A DNA stretch of 64,000 bases from Streptomyces zagrosensis (GTDB taxonomy: Bacteria > Actinomycetota > Actinomycetes > Streptomycetales > Streptomycetaceae). The DNA lies in NCBI RefSeq assembly GCF_014203645.1, contig NZ_JACHJL010000022.1, positions 1 to 64,000 on the forward strand. The letters run 5' to 3'. This document shows, piece after piece, positions 44,143-52,680 of this stretch. Position 1 is the first letter of the stretch. The number at the start of each line of letters is the position of its first letter. A model generated the notes under the pieces. That model ran no database searches and was not told the DNA's origin. It was given only the letters and a program-made list of their open reading frames with translations. Made by a program: the position numbers and the translations under genes.

Positions 44143-44676
44143 CTAGGCCGTGAGCATCTCTGCGGGTGTCCGGTACAGCACACACTGGCGTAGCGGCCCT
44201 TCGGGCACGCTCGGATCCTCGAAGTCGTCCGCCGCGTCCCGGGTCATGCCGATCCGTCGCATCACCGCCTGGGAACGAAGGTTGTTGACGGTCATCGACG
44301 CAACCACCTCCGGCAGACCGAGGGTCTCGAAGCCGAAGGCAAGGCATGCCAGGGCGGCCTCGGTGGCGTGACCGTGGCCCCACGCCGAACGCATCAACCG
44401 CCATCCGATATCCACCCCCGCGAAGGGCATGTCCTCGTCCAGACCGACGCGGCCGATGAACGCACCGGTCTCCCTTGCTTCCAGCGCCCACCATCCACAT
44501 CCTCGGTCGCCGAACTCGGCCTGCATGACTGCCACCGTGGCATCGCTTTGCTCCCGCGTCAGCAGTTCCCCCAGGTGTTCTCGGACTTCGGGATCGGCGT
44601 TCATCGCCGCCCACGGCTCAAGGTCGGACTCCCGACACCGGCGGAGCAGGAGACGATCGGTGCGCAGTTCAGGCAT
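44143..44676 (-). CDS. GNAT acetyltransferase, RimJ/RimL type
   Basis: A 177-residue protein. It has LRTDRLLLRRCRESDLEPWA, then GFIGRVGLDEDMPFAGVDIG-type strands, WRLMRSAWGHGHATEAALAC (acetyl-CoA pyrophosphate loop, pattern W-G-x-G-x-A) and VNNLRSQAVMRRIGM (motif B). This is the full GNAT N-acyltransferase layout for ribosomal-protein-like or small-molecule amines. The start ATG is the first in frame. It is intact between two broken insertion sequences. Confidence 0.85.
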   Translation of the reverse strand: MPELRTDRLLLRRCRESDLEPWAAMNADPEVREHLGELLTREQSDATVAVMQAEFGDRGCGWWALEARETGAFIGRVGLDEDMPFAGVDIGWRLMRSAWGHGHATEAALACLAFGFETLGLPEVVASMTVNNLRSQAVMRRIGMTRDAADDFEDPSVPEGPLRQCVLYRTPAEMLTA

Positions 44677-44879
44677 GCGCCACAGCTAACGCGATCAGGG
44701 TCCGGGTAGCGATCGCTTATATCGAGCCGTGCGGTCCTCGCCCTTGCCAGAGCCGCTGCGTAGATTCTCACGGCCTACACCACCTGGCGGGACGCACGCC
44801 AGCGTCGTACTGCCGCGACCTGCACAGATTCATGAGCACCAGGACTTTGAAACCGCCCTGCAGGTAAAGCCGAAGCTCC

Positions 44880-45268
44880 ACTTCTACAGACAGGGCAGTG
44901 CGGCAGCACTGTTGGCTGCGCCGAGCGGAGCGAGACCATCGAGGTCCGATAGCCGGCCAACAGGACGACCGGGTCCTTCTTGCTCGAATTCAGTGCCCGT
45001 TCCAACGCCGGGAAGATCTCAAGGAGTTGAGCTCGGATCCGGTTGCTCTGCCTGGTGCGATCATTTACCAGGTCGGTGCGACGTGCGGTCAGGGTGCGCA
45101 GATCGACGGCTATCTCGTCACCGGGCCGTAGGAGACCAAGGTCCTTGCGCATACGGGCCTAGTCGGCGATGACGAAGGCATCCTTCTCATCCGTTTTGTC
45201 CTGACCCCGGTATGCAGTCGACGCCGGGTGCACCGCCAGGCCGGTGATATAGACCACCCGCTGAACAT
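44880..45268 (-). mobile_element. IS110-family transposase remnant
   Basis: Minus strand: VVYITGLAVHPASTAYRGQD, then KTDEKDAFVIAD (DEDD-type catalytic region), a TAG stop at 45159 (probably CAG originally), then ARMRKDLGLLRPGDEIAVDL, RQSNRIRAQLLEIFPALERA and DPVVLLAGY. These are the N-terminal Piv/MooV-type domain of an IS110 transposase. Both ends are missing, and the point nonsense change shows decay. Confidence 0.7.
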
Positions 45269-45273
45269 TGAGC

Positions 45274-45307
45274 GGGGCTGGGCTGGGCTGCTTCATTGCC
45301 CAGCCCC
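45274..45307. terminator. Hairpin after the 155-aa gene
   Basis: GGGGCTGGGC at 45274-45283 pairs with GCCCAGCCCC at 45298-45307. It lies just downstream (minus strand) of the stop at 45313 and probably terminates that gene. Confidence 0.7.
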
Positions 45308-45312
45308 GTATC

Positions 45313-45780
45313 TCACTCAGCCTCCCAGAAATGAGCGAGATACCTCTCCACCCCCTCCGGGACCTCAAACTCAGCCAGGCGTGCTACCTCTTCGCGGCCC
45401 GCACTGTACATCCTCAGATGCCATGTCACCTGAGCCCGGCCCAACTCAATACGCTCCTCCTCCGGCCCGGCGATCACCCACACCGCAAGTCGTCCCGTAG
45501 CCGAGGCGAGCGTCACCTCGCCTTTCTCCTCCCACACCTGCGAACTGTCGATAGGTGGCTCTCCATCCCAGACCTCCACAGTGAGCGGGGAAAAATGAGT
45601 GTGCCCGGCGCTCTCCACATCAACCCGCGACTGATGCGAAACCAGAAAAGCGGTACCTAACTCAGCGCGTCCTTCGGGATATGCGATGGGTACCTGCTCA
45701 TCATCCTCCTCCTGCAGACAGAATCCGTTGTAGTCCACCAGAATTTCAACAACCTGCCGGCTAACCACATTCGCTGTCAT
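45313..45780 (-). CDS. Uncharacterised 155-aa protein
   Basis: A complete frame with the sequence MTANVVSRQVVEILVDYNGF, then HFSPLTVEVWDGEPPIDSSQ, VWEEKGEVTLASATGRLAVW and TWHLRMYSAGREEVARLAEF. It is acidic and probably all-beta, the kind of protein often seen as an immunity factor, but nothing in the sequence proves this. Base composition is slightly lower in GC than its neighbours. The upstream 200 bases contain toxin debris (45984 repeat), which fits an orphan immunity gene. Confidence 0.6.
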   Translation of the reverse strand: MTANVVSRQVVEILVDYNGFCLQEEDDEQVPIAYPEGRAELGTAFLVSHQSRVDVESAGHTHFSPLTVEVWDGEPPIDSSQVWEEKGEVTLASATGRLAVWVIAGPEEERIELGRAQVTWHLRMYSAGREEVARLAEFEVPEGVERYLAHFWEAE

Positions 45781-45983
45781 CACTGACCATCCTCTGAGCA
45801 TCGGGGCTCCCGGATCGAATCCACCGCACGGCAGCCCCCGCCCAGAGCCCAAGTTGCCGCGGCGCCGCGCTCCTCCGCTGTGGACAAGCTCCGCGCCTCG
45901 TACGTCATCCCGAGCTTGTCGTACTCGTTCGTCGCGTGACGCGACATCTGCTGAATTACGGCGGGCGCTCCGGTCGGCGGCCT

Positions 45984-46051
45984 GGCAGCCAGTGTGTGCA
46001 GACTGTCGCCAAGAAGGCCGACGACGGGGCCGTACACCTCTACGACATCGA
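45984..46051 (+). repeat. 68-base duplicate of the NucA/NucB toxin domain
   Basis: This stretch matches 22270-22337 with four mismatches (by eye). It encodes the same SQCVQT, KKADDG and HLYDIE residues as the nuclease domain, but is isolated from the rest. It shows that a second, now almost entirely lost, copy of that toxin gene existed about 24 kb away. Confidence 0.75.
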
Positions 46052-46159
46052 GCTGTGGCACAGATGCGGCGGCTCGAAGCCACCGCCGAGGCTTCGACCG
46101 TGCAGGTGTGTGAGGGACATAGTGCCCTACTCAAGAAGGCGGCCCGCGTCGCCTCCGCC

Positions 46160-46692
46160 AGCTTGCTGTGCCACCGCGACATCTGGGAGCCCATCACCGC
46201 ACCGCGACTACGCCAAACTGCGCGTCACCGGTCGCCACCCCCTGCACATCCCGCTCGTCACCAACCCCTCGGCCGTCCTGGTCACCGCAGGCGCCCGGGT
46301 CCACATGGCGGCCGGGGCGCTGTGACGGCTGACGCCCTCGCGGGCCCACGGGGTGTGCAACACCACCGGGCCGGACCGGCTCCACCTGATCACCGACGTG
46401 TACACGGACGACGCCTATGAGGCCCTGGCCGCACGCCCGCACCTGCGCGAAGGGGACGCGGCGGACCTGCCGGAGATGACCGCGGCGGACCGGACTGCTC
46501 ATGAAGGCCGGACAGCTCGCGGATCTCGGCTTCACCGAGTCGGCCGAACAGAGGCTGCTGCGCGCCTTCCACACCTATGCCCTGCCTGAGGGCGGCGCGT
46601 ACGACCTGATCGCCGACCTGCACGCGGGCCGCCGCGCGGACGCCGACGTGCTGCGGTGGCGCGAGGCGAAGGCGCACCTGCTCGCCCATTGA
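46160..46692 (+). pseudogene. Aspartyl/asparaginyl beta-hydroxylase-like gene, broken
   Basis: Frames in order read YAKLRVTGRHPLHIPLVTNP, then SAVLVTAGARVHMAAGAL, then HGVCNTTGPDRLHLITDVYT, then MKAGQLADLGFTESAEQRLL and AEAKAHLLAH-like end. R-x-H-I-P-L, then V-H-M and HGVxNTT with RLHLI fit the cupin core of Asp/Asn beta-hydroxylases (iron-binding His pairs). At least two shifts (near 46324 and 46490) split it. It is first in the decayed plus-strand operon that continues to 48.9 kb. Confidence 0.45.
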
Positions 46693-46732
46693 CCCCGGCC
46701 CTGGTCCCCGCCACTCGAAAGGCAGGACACTC

Positions 46733-47103
46733 ATGTCCATCTCGGTATCCGAGCCGAGCGAACTGCCCGCGATCGAGGAGTTGACGCACGCCCACCGGCC
46801 GGTACGGCTCGCCTTCCTGGGCGACCTGACCCAAGTCTTGTCGGCCACGACGGCGGTGACGCACCTGCTGGTCCGGGGCTCGCTCGCCACCGGCACCGCG
46901 GACCGGCTCTCCGACGCGACCTGGTCGTCGCCGTCCGCGACGAGACGCTGCCCGCACTGATGGGCAACCTGGACGCGCTGATGGCCACCGCCTTCGGCAC
47001 CCTGCTGCCCGGCTGGCGGAACACCATCGTCGGCAACCTCGGCGGCGGCGGGTGCGTCTACCTGCTGCCGCACGACGGCCACCTGCTCCAATTGGATCTG
47101 TAG
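46733..47103 (+). pseudogene. Nucleotidyltransferase-fold protein, one frameshift
   Basis: After an ATG with a GGCAGGA upstream, the first frame has EELTHAHRPVRLAFLGDLTQ and HLLVRGSLATGTADRLSD, the G-S-x(4)-G loop of the nucleotidyltransferase fold. The D-x-D that should follow is reached only after one missing base near 46917, giving DLVVAVRDETLPALMGNLDA and a C terminus ending in GHLLQLDL. One insertion would restore an NTase of about 122 residues. Its partner or substrate is unknown. Confidence 0.6.
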
Positions 47104-47105
47104 CT

Positions 47106-47648
47106 GTGCCCGACCAGCGTGGTCGGGGCGCTGCGCCGCCGGATCGGCCCCCTCTGCTGTGGCAGGGTCCCGGCTCCGAGGAGGCGGCCGACGAGGACAT
47201 CCGGCGGCAGACGGCTCAGGAGCTGGCCCGCGCGGCGGAGGCGCCGGCGGACTGCGGCAGTCTGTTGGTTCAGGCGATGGTGCTGCGCGCGATGCTCCGC
47301 AAGTGCCCGGCCAGGGGGCAGCAGTACATCGCCTACGGCCTCCTGCACGACCTGAACGCCACCTGCCGGGACGTCACTCGTACCGCGCTGGTGTCACAAT
47401 CCCGGCGTCACGGCTGGTATCACCTGCCCGACGAAGTGGGCCGCACCGCCACCGGCCGGGGGTGCCTGGCGGAGCTGACGGATGCGCTGACCAGCCCGCC
47501 GGTGCCTACCGTGGCGCAGGCAGATGAGGCGCTGGAGCGCATCGTGCGCCTCGCACGGTGGATCGCCCCGTACGCCGTCGGCTCGCTGACCGACGAGATC
47601 GCCACGTACCACGCCTACCAGCAGCAGCACGAGGAGGGACTCGTATGA
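47106..47648 (+). CDS. Uncharacterised helical protein in the nucleotide-pathway operon
   Basis: A 180-residue protein starting at a GTG two bases after the nucleotidyltransferase stop. It is helical: TAQELARAAEAPADCGSLLV, then QQYIAYGLLHDLNATCRDVT and LERIVRLARWIAPYAVGSLT. It may be the helical substrate-binding partner of the upstream nucleotidyltransferase domain, as in two-part NTases, since together they give one typical length. The stop overlaps the next ATG (ATGA at 47645). No frameshift is seen. Confidence 0.6.
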   Translation: MPDQRGRGAAPPDRPPLLWQGPGSEEAADEDIRRQTAQELARAAEAPADCGSLLVQAMVLRAMLRKCPARGQQYIAYGLLHDLNATCRDVTRTALVSQSRRHGWYHLPDEVGRTATGRGCLAELTDALTSPPVPTVAQADEALERIVRLARWIAPYAVGSLTDEIATYHAYQQQHEEGLV

Positions 47649-48201
47649 ACGGCACCGACCGCACGGACCTGACGGTGACCCCGTTCGCCGGACTCGTACC
47701 GCCGGAGGGCGAGGAACCACTGGCGGAGGCGGCGGGGGCCGCGCTGGCCCGCGCCGGGTACGCCCTCAAGCACGGCGGCTACAACGGGCTGATGGAGGCC
47801 GCCGCGCGCGGCGCCGCCCGCCGCGGTGGTCGGCCACCGCGATCACGCTGGCCGACCGTCACGACTGGGGAGCGGTCAACCCGTACGTCACCACCACCGT
47901 GTTCGTCCCAACGGTGGGGGCCCGGCTGGACGCCTATCTCGGCGACGCCGACCAGGTCGTGGCGATGGGCGGAGGGGTCGGCACGCTGTACGAACTTACC
48001 GCCGCCCTGTACTACGCGACCACGATCCGCCCAGTGCCCGTACGGCTGCTCGGGCCCACCGCGTGCCGCCTACGCACGTTCCTGAGGACCGAGGGGTGGC
48101 TGACCGAGAGCCCCACCCGGCCCATGGGGTTCTTGCGCGAACTCCCCGACGCCGAAGCGCTCGACGTCGATCTCAAGGCTCTCCTGGACGCCGAGCGGTG
48201 A
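47645..48201 (+). pseudogene. LOG-family (lysine decarboxylase-like) protein, one frameshift
   Basis: ALARAGYALKHGGYNGLMEA is the first conserved segment of the LOG/SLOG fold (GGGxxGLM in cytokinin-activating LOGs). After a shift near 47832 another frame gives ATAITLADRHDWGAVNPYVT, then DQVVAMGGGVGTLYELTAAL (PGGxGTxxE-type motif as GGGVGTLYE) and FLRELPDAEALDVD. LOG proteins cleave ribose phosphate from nucleotides. The start overlaps the previous stop, and the restored end overlaps the next GTG (GTGA at 48198). Confidence 0.7.
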
Positions 48202-48905
48202 CCGCGCCCACCGCCGCTTTTGCGGAGAGGATCGCCATCGTCGCCTACCGGCCCGGCTCCTACCGGCTGCCGGACGGCGGCACGCTCGGCAGGTACTTCG
48301 ACCCGTACCGGCTGGCCGGTGGCCCGGGGCTGCTGACGGAAACCGCTGCCGCGTTGGCGGACCTACTGCCCGCCGACACTGAGGCCCTGGCCGGTCCGGC
48401 GATGGCCGGTGCCCCGCTGGTCACGACGGTGTCCCTGCACACTGGTCTGCCCGCCGCGTTCCTGCGCCCGACGCCCAAGGACCACGGCACGTAGCAGCAG
48501 ATCGAGGGCACAGACCTGGAGGGCCGACGGACCGTTCTGCTGGACGACACCGCCCGCAGCGGCGCCAGTCTCCTGCGCAGCGTGCACCTGCTGCGGATCG
48601 GGGACGCCCTGGTCGGCACGGCCGTGTGCGTTCTGGACCGGAACCGCCGGGTGATGCCGGACGACCTTGCGCTCAACGCTCTGCACCGCACCCGTATCGA
48701 GGTCCTGACCCTCCTGGACGTCGCCGACCGCTGCGCGGCCTTGCGGCGCGCGAGGCGCGCTTCGAGTTCGGCGGTGGTATCCGGCTCACCGAATCGGCGC
48801 ACCTCGGCGAGAGCGCGGCGACACGGTGACTTCGACTGGGCCAAGTTGGCCCAGTCTCCGCCGGCTGGCCCCAAAGTCAGCAAGACCGTGCGCTTTCGGC
48901 AATAG
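48198..48905 (+). pseudogene. Orotate phosphoribosyltransferase-like protein with nonsense codon
   Basis: GGTLGRYFDPYRLAGGPGLL is followed by ETAAALADLLPADTEALAGP and AAFLRPTPKDHGT, a TAG at 48492, and in the same frame QQIEGTDLEGRRTVLLDDTA with RSGASLL. LLDDTARSG is the PRPP-binding loop of type I phosphoribosyltransferases, and the KDHG(T) loop resembles orotate phosphoribosyltransferase. The TAG is the only lesion found. It is the last gene of the operon. Confidence 0.7.
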
Positions 48906-49347
48906 AGTACAAATCTTCTGATGCGGCAGTCTTTGTTGGAAAGCTGATGGCGGTTGCGCCGCTTTGCCGCTGTACTGATGACCAGCAGGGGTATGCCGAA
49001 CTGGAGTGGGAGTACGCGTACGAGACCACCATCGAGAAGACCAAACACGAAGCCTTCGATGGGGACTGGACGCGAAAGCTTTGTTCGACTGTGAGGGCGC
49101 CAAGGTCGAACTAGGCGGCATGCGAAATGGACGAAAAGCACAACGAATTAAATCGCCGTCAAGACTAAAGACGGATACAAAAAAGTGAAGATCGAGAAGA
49201 ATCACTGGGCGGACAGGATTCCCGCGCATGCGCCGGCCTCTATTTCGGATGGGGCATCTTCGCCAAAAACGAAAGAGGCACCGCAAATAACGACGCAAGG
49301 CCGAAACAGACAGCCTTCCGTATGCCTAACTGGCCAACAGTCGTAGC
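48906..49347. other. Degenerate, somewhat AT-richer stretch
   Basis: No complete gene. Plus-strand pieces LEWEYAYETTIEKTKHEAFD, then ALFDCEGAKVELGGMRNG and a lysine-rich end suggest debris of a secreted or toxin-type protein in two frames. Base composition is less GC-rich than the surroundings. Confidence 0.35.
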
Positions 49348-49569
49348 ATGGCATCACATGAACTGGGATGGAAAAAGCGCCCTGGCGAAAGTGCGGCCTC
49401 ACCACGCACCTATGCAGAGGACGCCGTCTTGGCCGAGCACTCATCACTGGCAACGCAATTGCACGAGGCGCTGCGCTACCCATTCGTGAACGGCAAGGGG
49501 ACGGCGGGCATTGAGGAGATACTCCAGCGGCTGGAGGAACTGCGCCCGAAGGTTATCGAACTATCCTGA
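49348..49569 (+). CDS. Small hypothetical protein
   Basis: A 73-residue frame with a helical second half (LATQLHEALRYPFVNGKGTA, then IEEILQRLEELRPKVIELS). Lower GC than most neighbours. It could be a genuine short protein or the end of the degenerate gene before it. No family is recognised. Confidence 0.3.
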   Translation: MASHELGWKKRPGESAASPRTYAEDAVLAEHSSLATQLHEALRYPFVNGKGTAGIEEILQRLEELRPKVIELS

Positions 49570-49798
49570 GCTTGGCCGTACGCAGGACACCCCCGTCGCA
49601 AAAGCCAGTGCTAACGGAAGGAATATGGACTCAACTGGACAACTCGCCAAAGAGGCACGCCCTAGCCCAGCCCGTCGTCGCGCTCGGCCTAATAAGGCGG
49701 GGGTGGCTTGCTGGAGGCGTTCGGCGAGGGTGTGGTCGGGCCAGGTGATGGGGCCGTATCCGGGTGGGTCCCGGATTCCAGGCACTGCACGGCGTGGG

Positions 49799-50713
49799 CT
49801 AGGGAGTGGGTGAGGGGCCCGGCCCGCGCGGGGCCGGGGAACTGCCACGCTCGCGGGCCGCGTGTCCACCGAGGCCCAGCAAGCCCGTGGCCGCCAGGTC
49901 TGACTCTCGCTCCAGCCGGGGCAGCTCCCGCCGGGAGATCCAGGCGACCACGGGGGGCAGCCCGGCCCGCACCATCTGCACGGCCCGGAGCCAGGCGGGG
50001 ATGTACACGGTGGCCGACCGCCGTTCGATCTGCACCACCAGCCGCGCGGCGACCACCTCAACGGGATGGACCCGTCTGGCAGGGCGCGGCATGTGCGCCC
50101 GGAGTTCCCGCAGCACGGCGTGCCGGTCCGCGTCGTGGATCATGTCGGTGTCGGTCCAGTTCAGGTAAGCGATGCCCACGTCGACGCCGCGATGCGCGAG
50201 TTCTGCGCGCAGCGCGTGCGCCATGGCCTCCACACCGGCCTTGGACGCGCAGTACGCGCTCATCAGGGGCGAGGTGCCAAAGCAGGCCAGGGAGCCAATC
50301 TGGAGGAAGAAGCCGCGGGTGTCGAGCAGCGCGGGCAGGAACACGCGGGCGGTGACGGCGCTGCCGATGAGGTTGACCTCGACCGTGCGGCGCCAGGTCA
50401 CCGGGTCGGAGGTCACGAACGGTCCACCCTCGGCGATCCCCGCGTTGGCGACCACCACCGACGGCGAGCCCATCCGGTCCCGGATGTCCTGGGCGACCCG
50501 CGCCATGGCGTCGTCGTCGGTGACGTCCACCTCCCAGCACCGCGCGTCACCCGGCAACCGCTCGGCCACCGCCGCCAGCGTCGCCTCTTCGCGGCCCAGC
50601 AGCGCCACCCGGGCGCCGCGCCGCGACAACGCGCGCGCGGTGGCGGCCCCCACGCCGCGCGCGGCGCCAGTGACCACGGCCAGCCGTCCCCGCAAGGGGC
50701 TCACGTTCGTCAC
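49799..50713 (-). CDS. Short-chain dehydrogenase/reductase
   Basis: A 304-residue SDR. TGAARGVG cofactor motif (about residue 14), VVVANAGIAEGG (NAG), catalytic Ser in LQIGSLACFG and YCASKAGVEAMAHAL (Tyr-x3-Lys) are complete, so it should be an active NAD(P)H oxidoreductase. The C-terminal extension (WLRAVQMVRAGLPPVVAWIS) resembles a membrane-associating tail of lipid- or retinol-type SDRs. Start GTG 50713 follows GGAG by seven bases; the longer frame is unlikely. It is divergent from the HU-like gene. Confidence 0.85.
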   Translation of the reverse strand: MTNVSPLRGRLAVVTGAARGVGAATARALSRRGARVALLGREEATLAAVAERLPGDARCWEVDVTDDDAMARVAQDIRDRMGSPSVVVANAGIAEGGPFVTSDPVTWRRTVEVNLIGSAVTARVFLPALLDTRGFFLQIGSLACFGTSPLMSAYCASKAGVEAMAHALRAELAHRGVDVGIAYLNWTDTDMIHDADRHAVLRELRAHMPRPARRVHPVEVVAARLVVQIERRSATVYIPAWLRAVQMVRAGLPPVVAWISRRELPRLERESDLAATGLLGLGGHAARERGSSPAPRGPGPSPTP

Positions 50714-50987
50714 CGGCGACTCCCACTCCACGCTCCGCGACCGGGCCGCCCGACCCCCGGCGGCACACGACCACCTTGGGCACACCGGGGAAGAGCCTGC
50801 ATCGTGCCATCCGCTGATTGGCCCCGCCCGTGCCCGGCACGCCCGCGGCCGTCCGCGTCGGGCCCGGGTGTCGTCCGTGACCCCGGCGCCCAACCGCACG
50901 CCCGGCCGAAGGTGCGCGACGGCCGGTCGGCCACGATCGTGGAGCGCAAGGCATACAGCCACAACGGAACGGAAGCGGGTGCCACGG

Positions 50988-51251
50988 ATGGACAAGTCCC
51001 AGTTGGTCAGGACCACCACGGACGAGACGGTCGGGGACGACGGCGGGCGGCGGCTCGCTGTGGAAGAGGTCGAGCGGGTACTCGACACCGTGTTCGGAAC
51101 CGTGGACCGCCCGGGGGTCATCGCCGGCGCGCTCAAAGAGGGTGAGACGGTCACCCTCGGGAGCTTCGGAAGCTTCCACGGCGAGAACGGCACCGCCGCC
51201 TTCCGCCCCGGCAAGGCGCTCACCGAATTCCTGCACGACGAGACCAGCTGA
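50988..51251 (+). CDS. HU/IHF-family nucleoid protein, divergent
   Basis: An 87-residue protein: MDKSQLVRTTTDETVG, helix LAVEEVERVLDTVFGTV, and EGETVTLGSFGSFHGENGT followed by AAFRPGKALTEFL. The GxFGSF strand and the FxPGKAL-x-x-L arm are HU hallmarks, but the basic arm residues are unusually few. HU proteins bend DNA; this acidic variant may bind other partners. It is intact and stands alone. Confidence 0.75.
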   Translation: MDKSQLVRTTTDETVGDDGGRRLAVEEVERVLDTVFGTVDRPGVIAGALKEGETVTLGSFGSFHGENGTAAFRPGKALTEFLHDETS

Positions 51252-51693
51252 CCCCCCGCGCACGGCCACGCCGCCCCGGACCGGCAACCGCCGATCAGTC
51301 GGCGCCTGGGTCGGCACTACTGTCCGCGCTGCGGGGGATGACGGCGGTGGCCGGGCGCAGTTCGGGCAGCACAGCCGGGGCCACCGTCGTGGCCGGGACG
51401 TCCTCGGCCGGCTGTGCGGCCCGCGGCTTCGGCGCTGTGGGTCTTGGCGGCGGCCTGTCGGGCGCGGGCCTCCTCGTACGACCCCGGGTGTGGGGTGGTC
51501 GGTGGCCACCGACCAATCCCCGGCCGTCGATGGCCACGAACAGTCCGGCGTTTCGCCGCAGCTACTCAGCCGCCGCAGGCACCAGAGATACTGCGGATGC
51601 TCTCCGCTGACCAGCGACCTGCGCGCTACCTGCACCTGCATGGCGCGACGTGGGTGATGTCGGCCGATGGCCGGACTATCTCCAGCCAGCGTG
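51252..51693. other. Intergenic stretch without a supported gene
   Basis: Proline/alanine-rich frames exist on both strands (for example minus-strand 51295-51537), but none has a recognisable domain. The area lies between the HU-like gene and the end of the truncated reductase gene. Confidence 0.3.
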
Positions 51694-52435
51694 TCAGGGG
51701 TGGTGTTTGCTGTATTGGTAGATCGACAAGGCGGCTGCTCCGCCGTCACCGACGGCGGCGGCGATCCGGCGGGTGGCTCCCGTGCGCACGTCAGCGGCGG
51801 CGAAGACACCGGATAGGTTGGTCGCCAAAGGCATCTGGGTTTTATCGAAAGCCATGGTCATCGTTTGAACGAAACCATCGCTGTCGAGATACAAGCCGAG
51901 ATCTTCGTCTTTCAGCCACTTGGTGTTTGACTTGCCGCCGATCAGCACGAAGGCGGCGTCGCATCTACGGTTTCGGTCTTTGGCTTGCCTGACTTTTTGT
52001 TAATTCCGAGCACCAACTGGTCGAGGTACGTGTCCCCCTTGTACTGCTCGACTTCGGTTTCTTCCCAGATCCGGCACCGCTGCGCTTCCTCGCGGTCCAT
52101 GACCAGTTTCTTGATGGCTTCGAGCATGGGTGCGTCCGCGAAGGTGCTCCGGATAATCAGGTGGACCTTCGCGGCGCCGCATGAGGCGAAGGTGTCTACC
52201 GCACGTCCGGCGGTGTCTCCTTCTCCGATGACGGCCACCGTGTCTTCCGTGTACTCAGGGCCATCTGCGGGCAGGGCATCGTAATAGATGCCCTTGTACC
52301 CATCTGGCACGTCCGTCAGGTTGACCAGGACCGCGTAATTCGTCGCCGAGAGATGGGATTCCGTCTGAAGCAGGTGCGCCAGGCGACCGATGAGCCGCTC
52401 ATGCAACCGGAAATATGAGCAAGGCGGGGACGTGT
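51694..52435 (-). pseudogene. Thioredoxin reductase-like flavoprotein, N-truncated and frameshifted
   Basis: YTEDTVAVIGEGDTAGRAVD (NAD-binding motif, with GEGDTAG for GGGNSAG) is followed by KVHLIIRSTFADAPMLEAIK and, after a shift near 51960, AFVLIGGKSNTKWLKDEDLG, LATNLSGVFAAADVRTGATR and IAAAVGDGGAAALSIYQY, the FAD-binding end of thioredoxin reductases. The N-terminal FAD domain is absent: the sequence joins an IS5-type transposase start near 52436. Confidence 0.65.
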
Positions 52436-52592
52436 GGAGGATTCCCTGGAACACCAGCCGGTCCGGATGCCCCTTGCGCCCCGGATGACGGGCCCGGCGT
52501 TCCACCCTGGGCAGCAGCGGCTCGATCACCGCCCACAACTCGTCATCGACATCCCACGGCTTCGGCCGAGCCACCTCACATCTCCGGATCAA
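52436..52592 (-). mobile_element. IS5-type transposase N-terminal fragment
   Basis: ARPKPWDVDDELWAVIEPLL, then PRVERRARHPGRKGHPDRLV and FQGILH are the standard opening of IS5-group transposases in Streptomyces. Only about 52 codons remain before fusion to the truncated flavoprotein gene in the same frame. Confidence 0.7.
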
Positions 52593-52680
52593 CGTTCCAG
52601 GAGTTATCCAACCACCTCGAAGATCATTTCTTCAGGGGCTCCAAGCCGTCCTCGCCCTGGGGCAACAGCGCTGAATATGC

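Noticed and set aside
49799..49860. Proline-rich end of the SDR protein as a separate domain
   Set aside because: Composition is low-complexity and it probably reflects read-through into a non-conserved tail.
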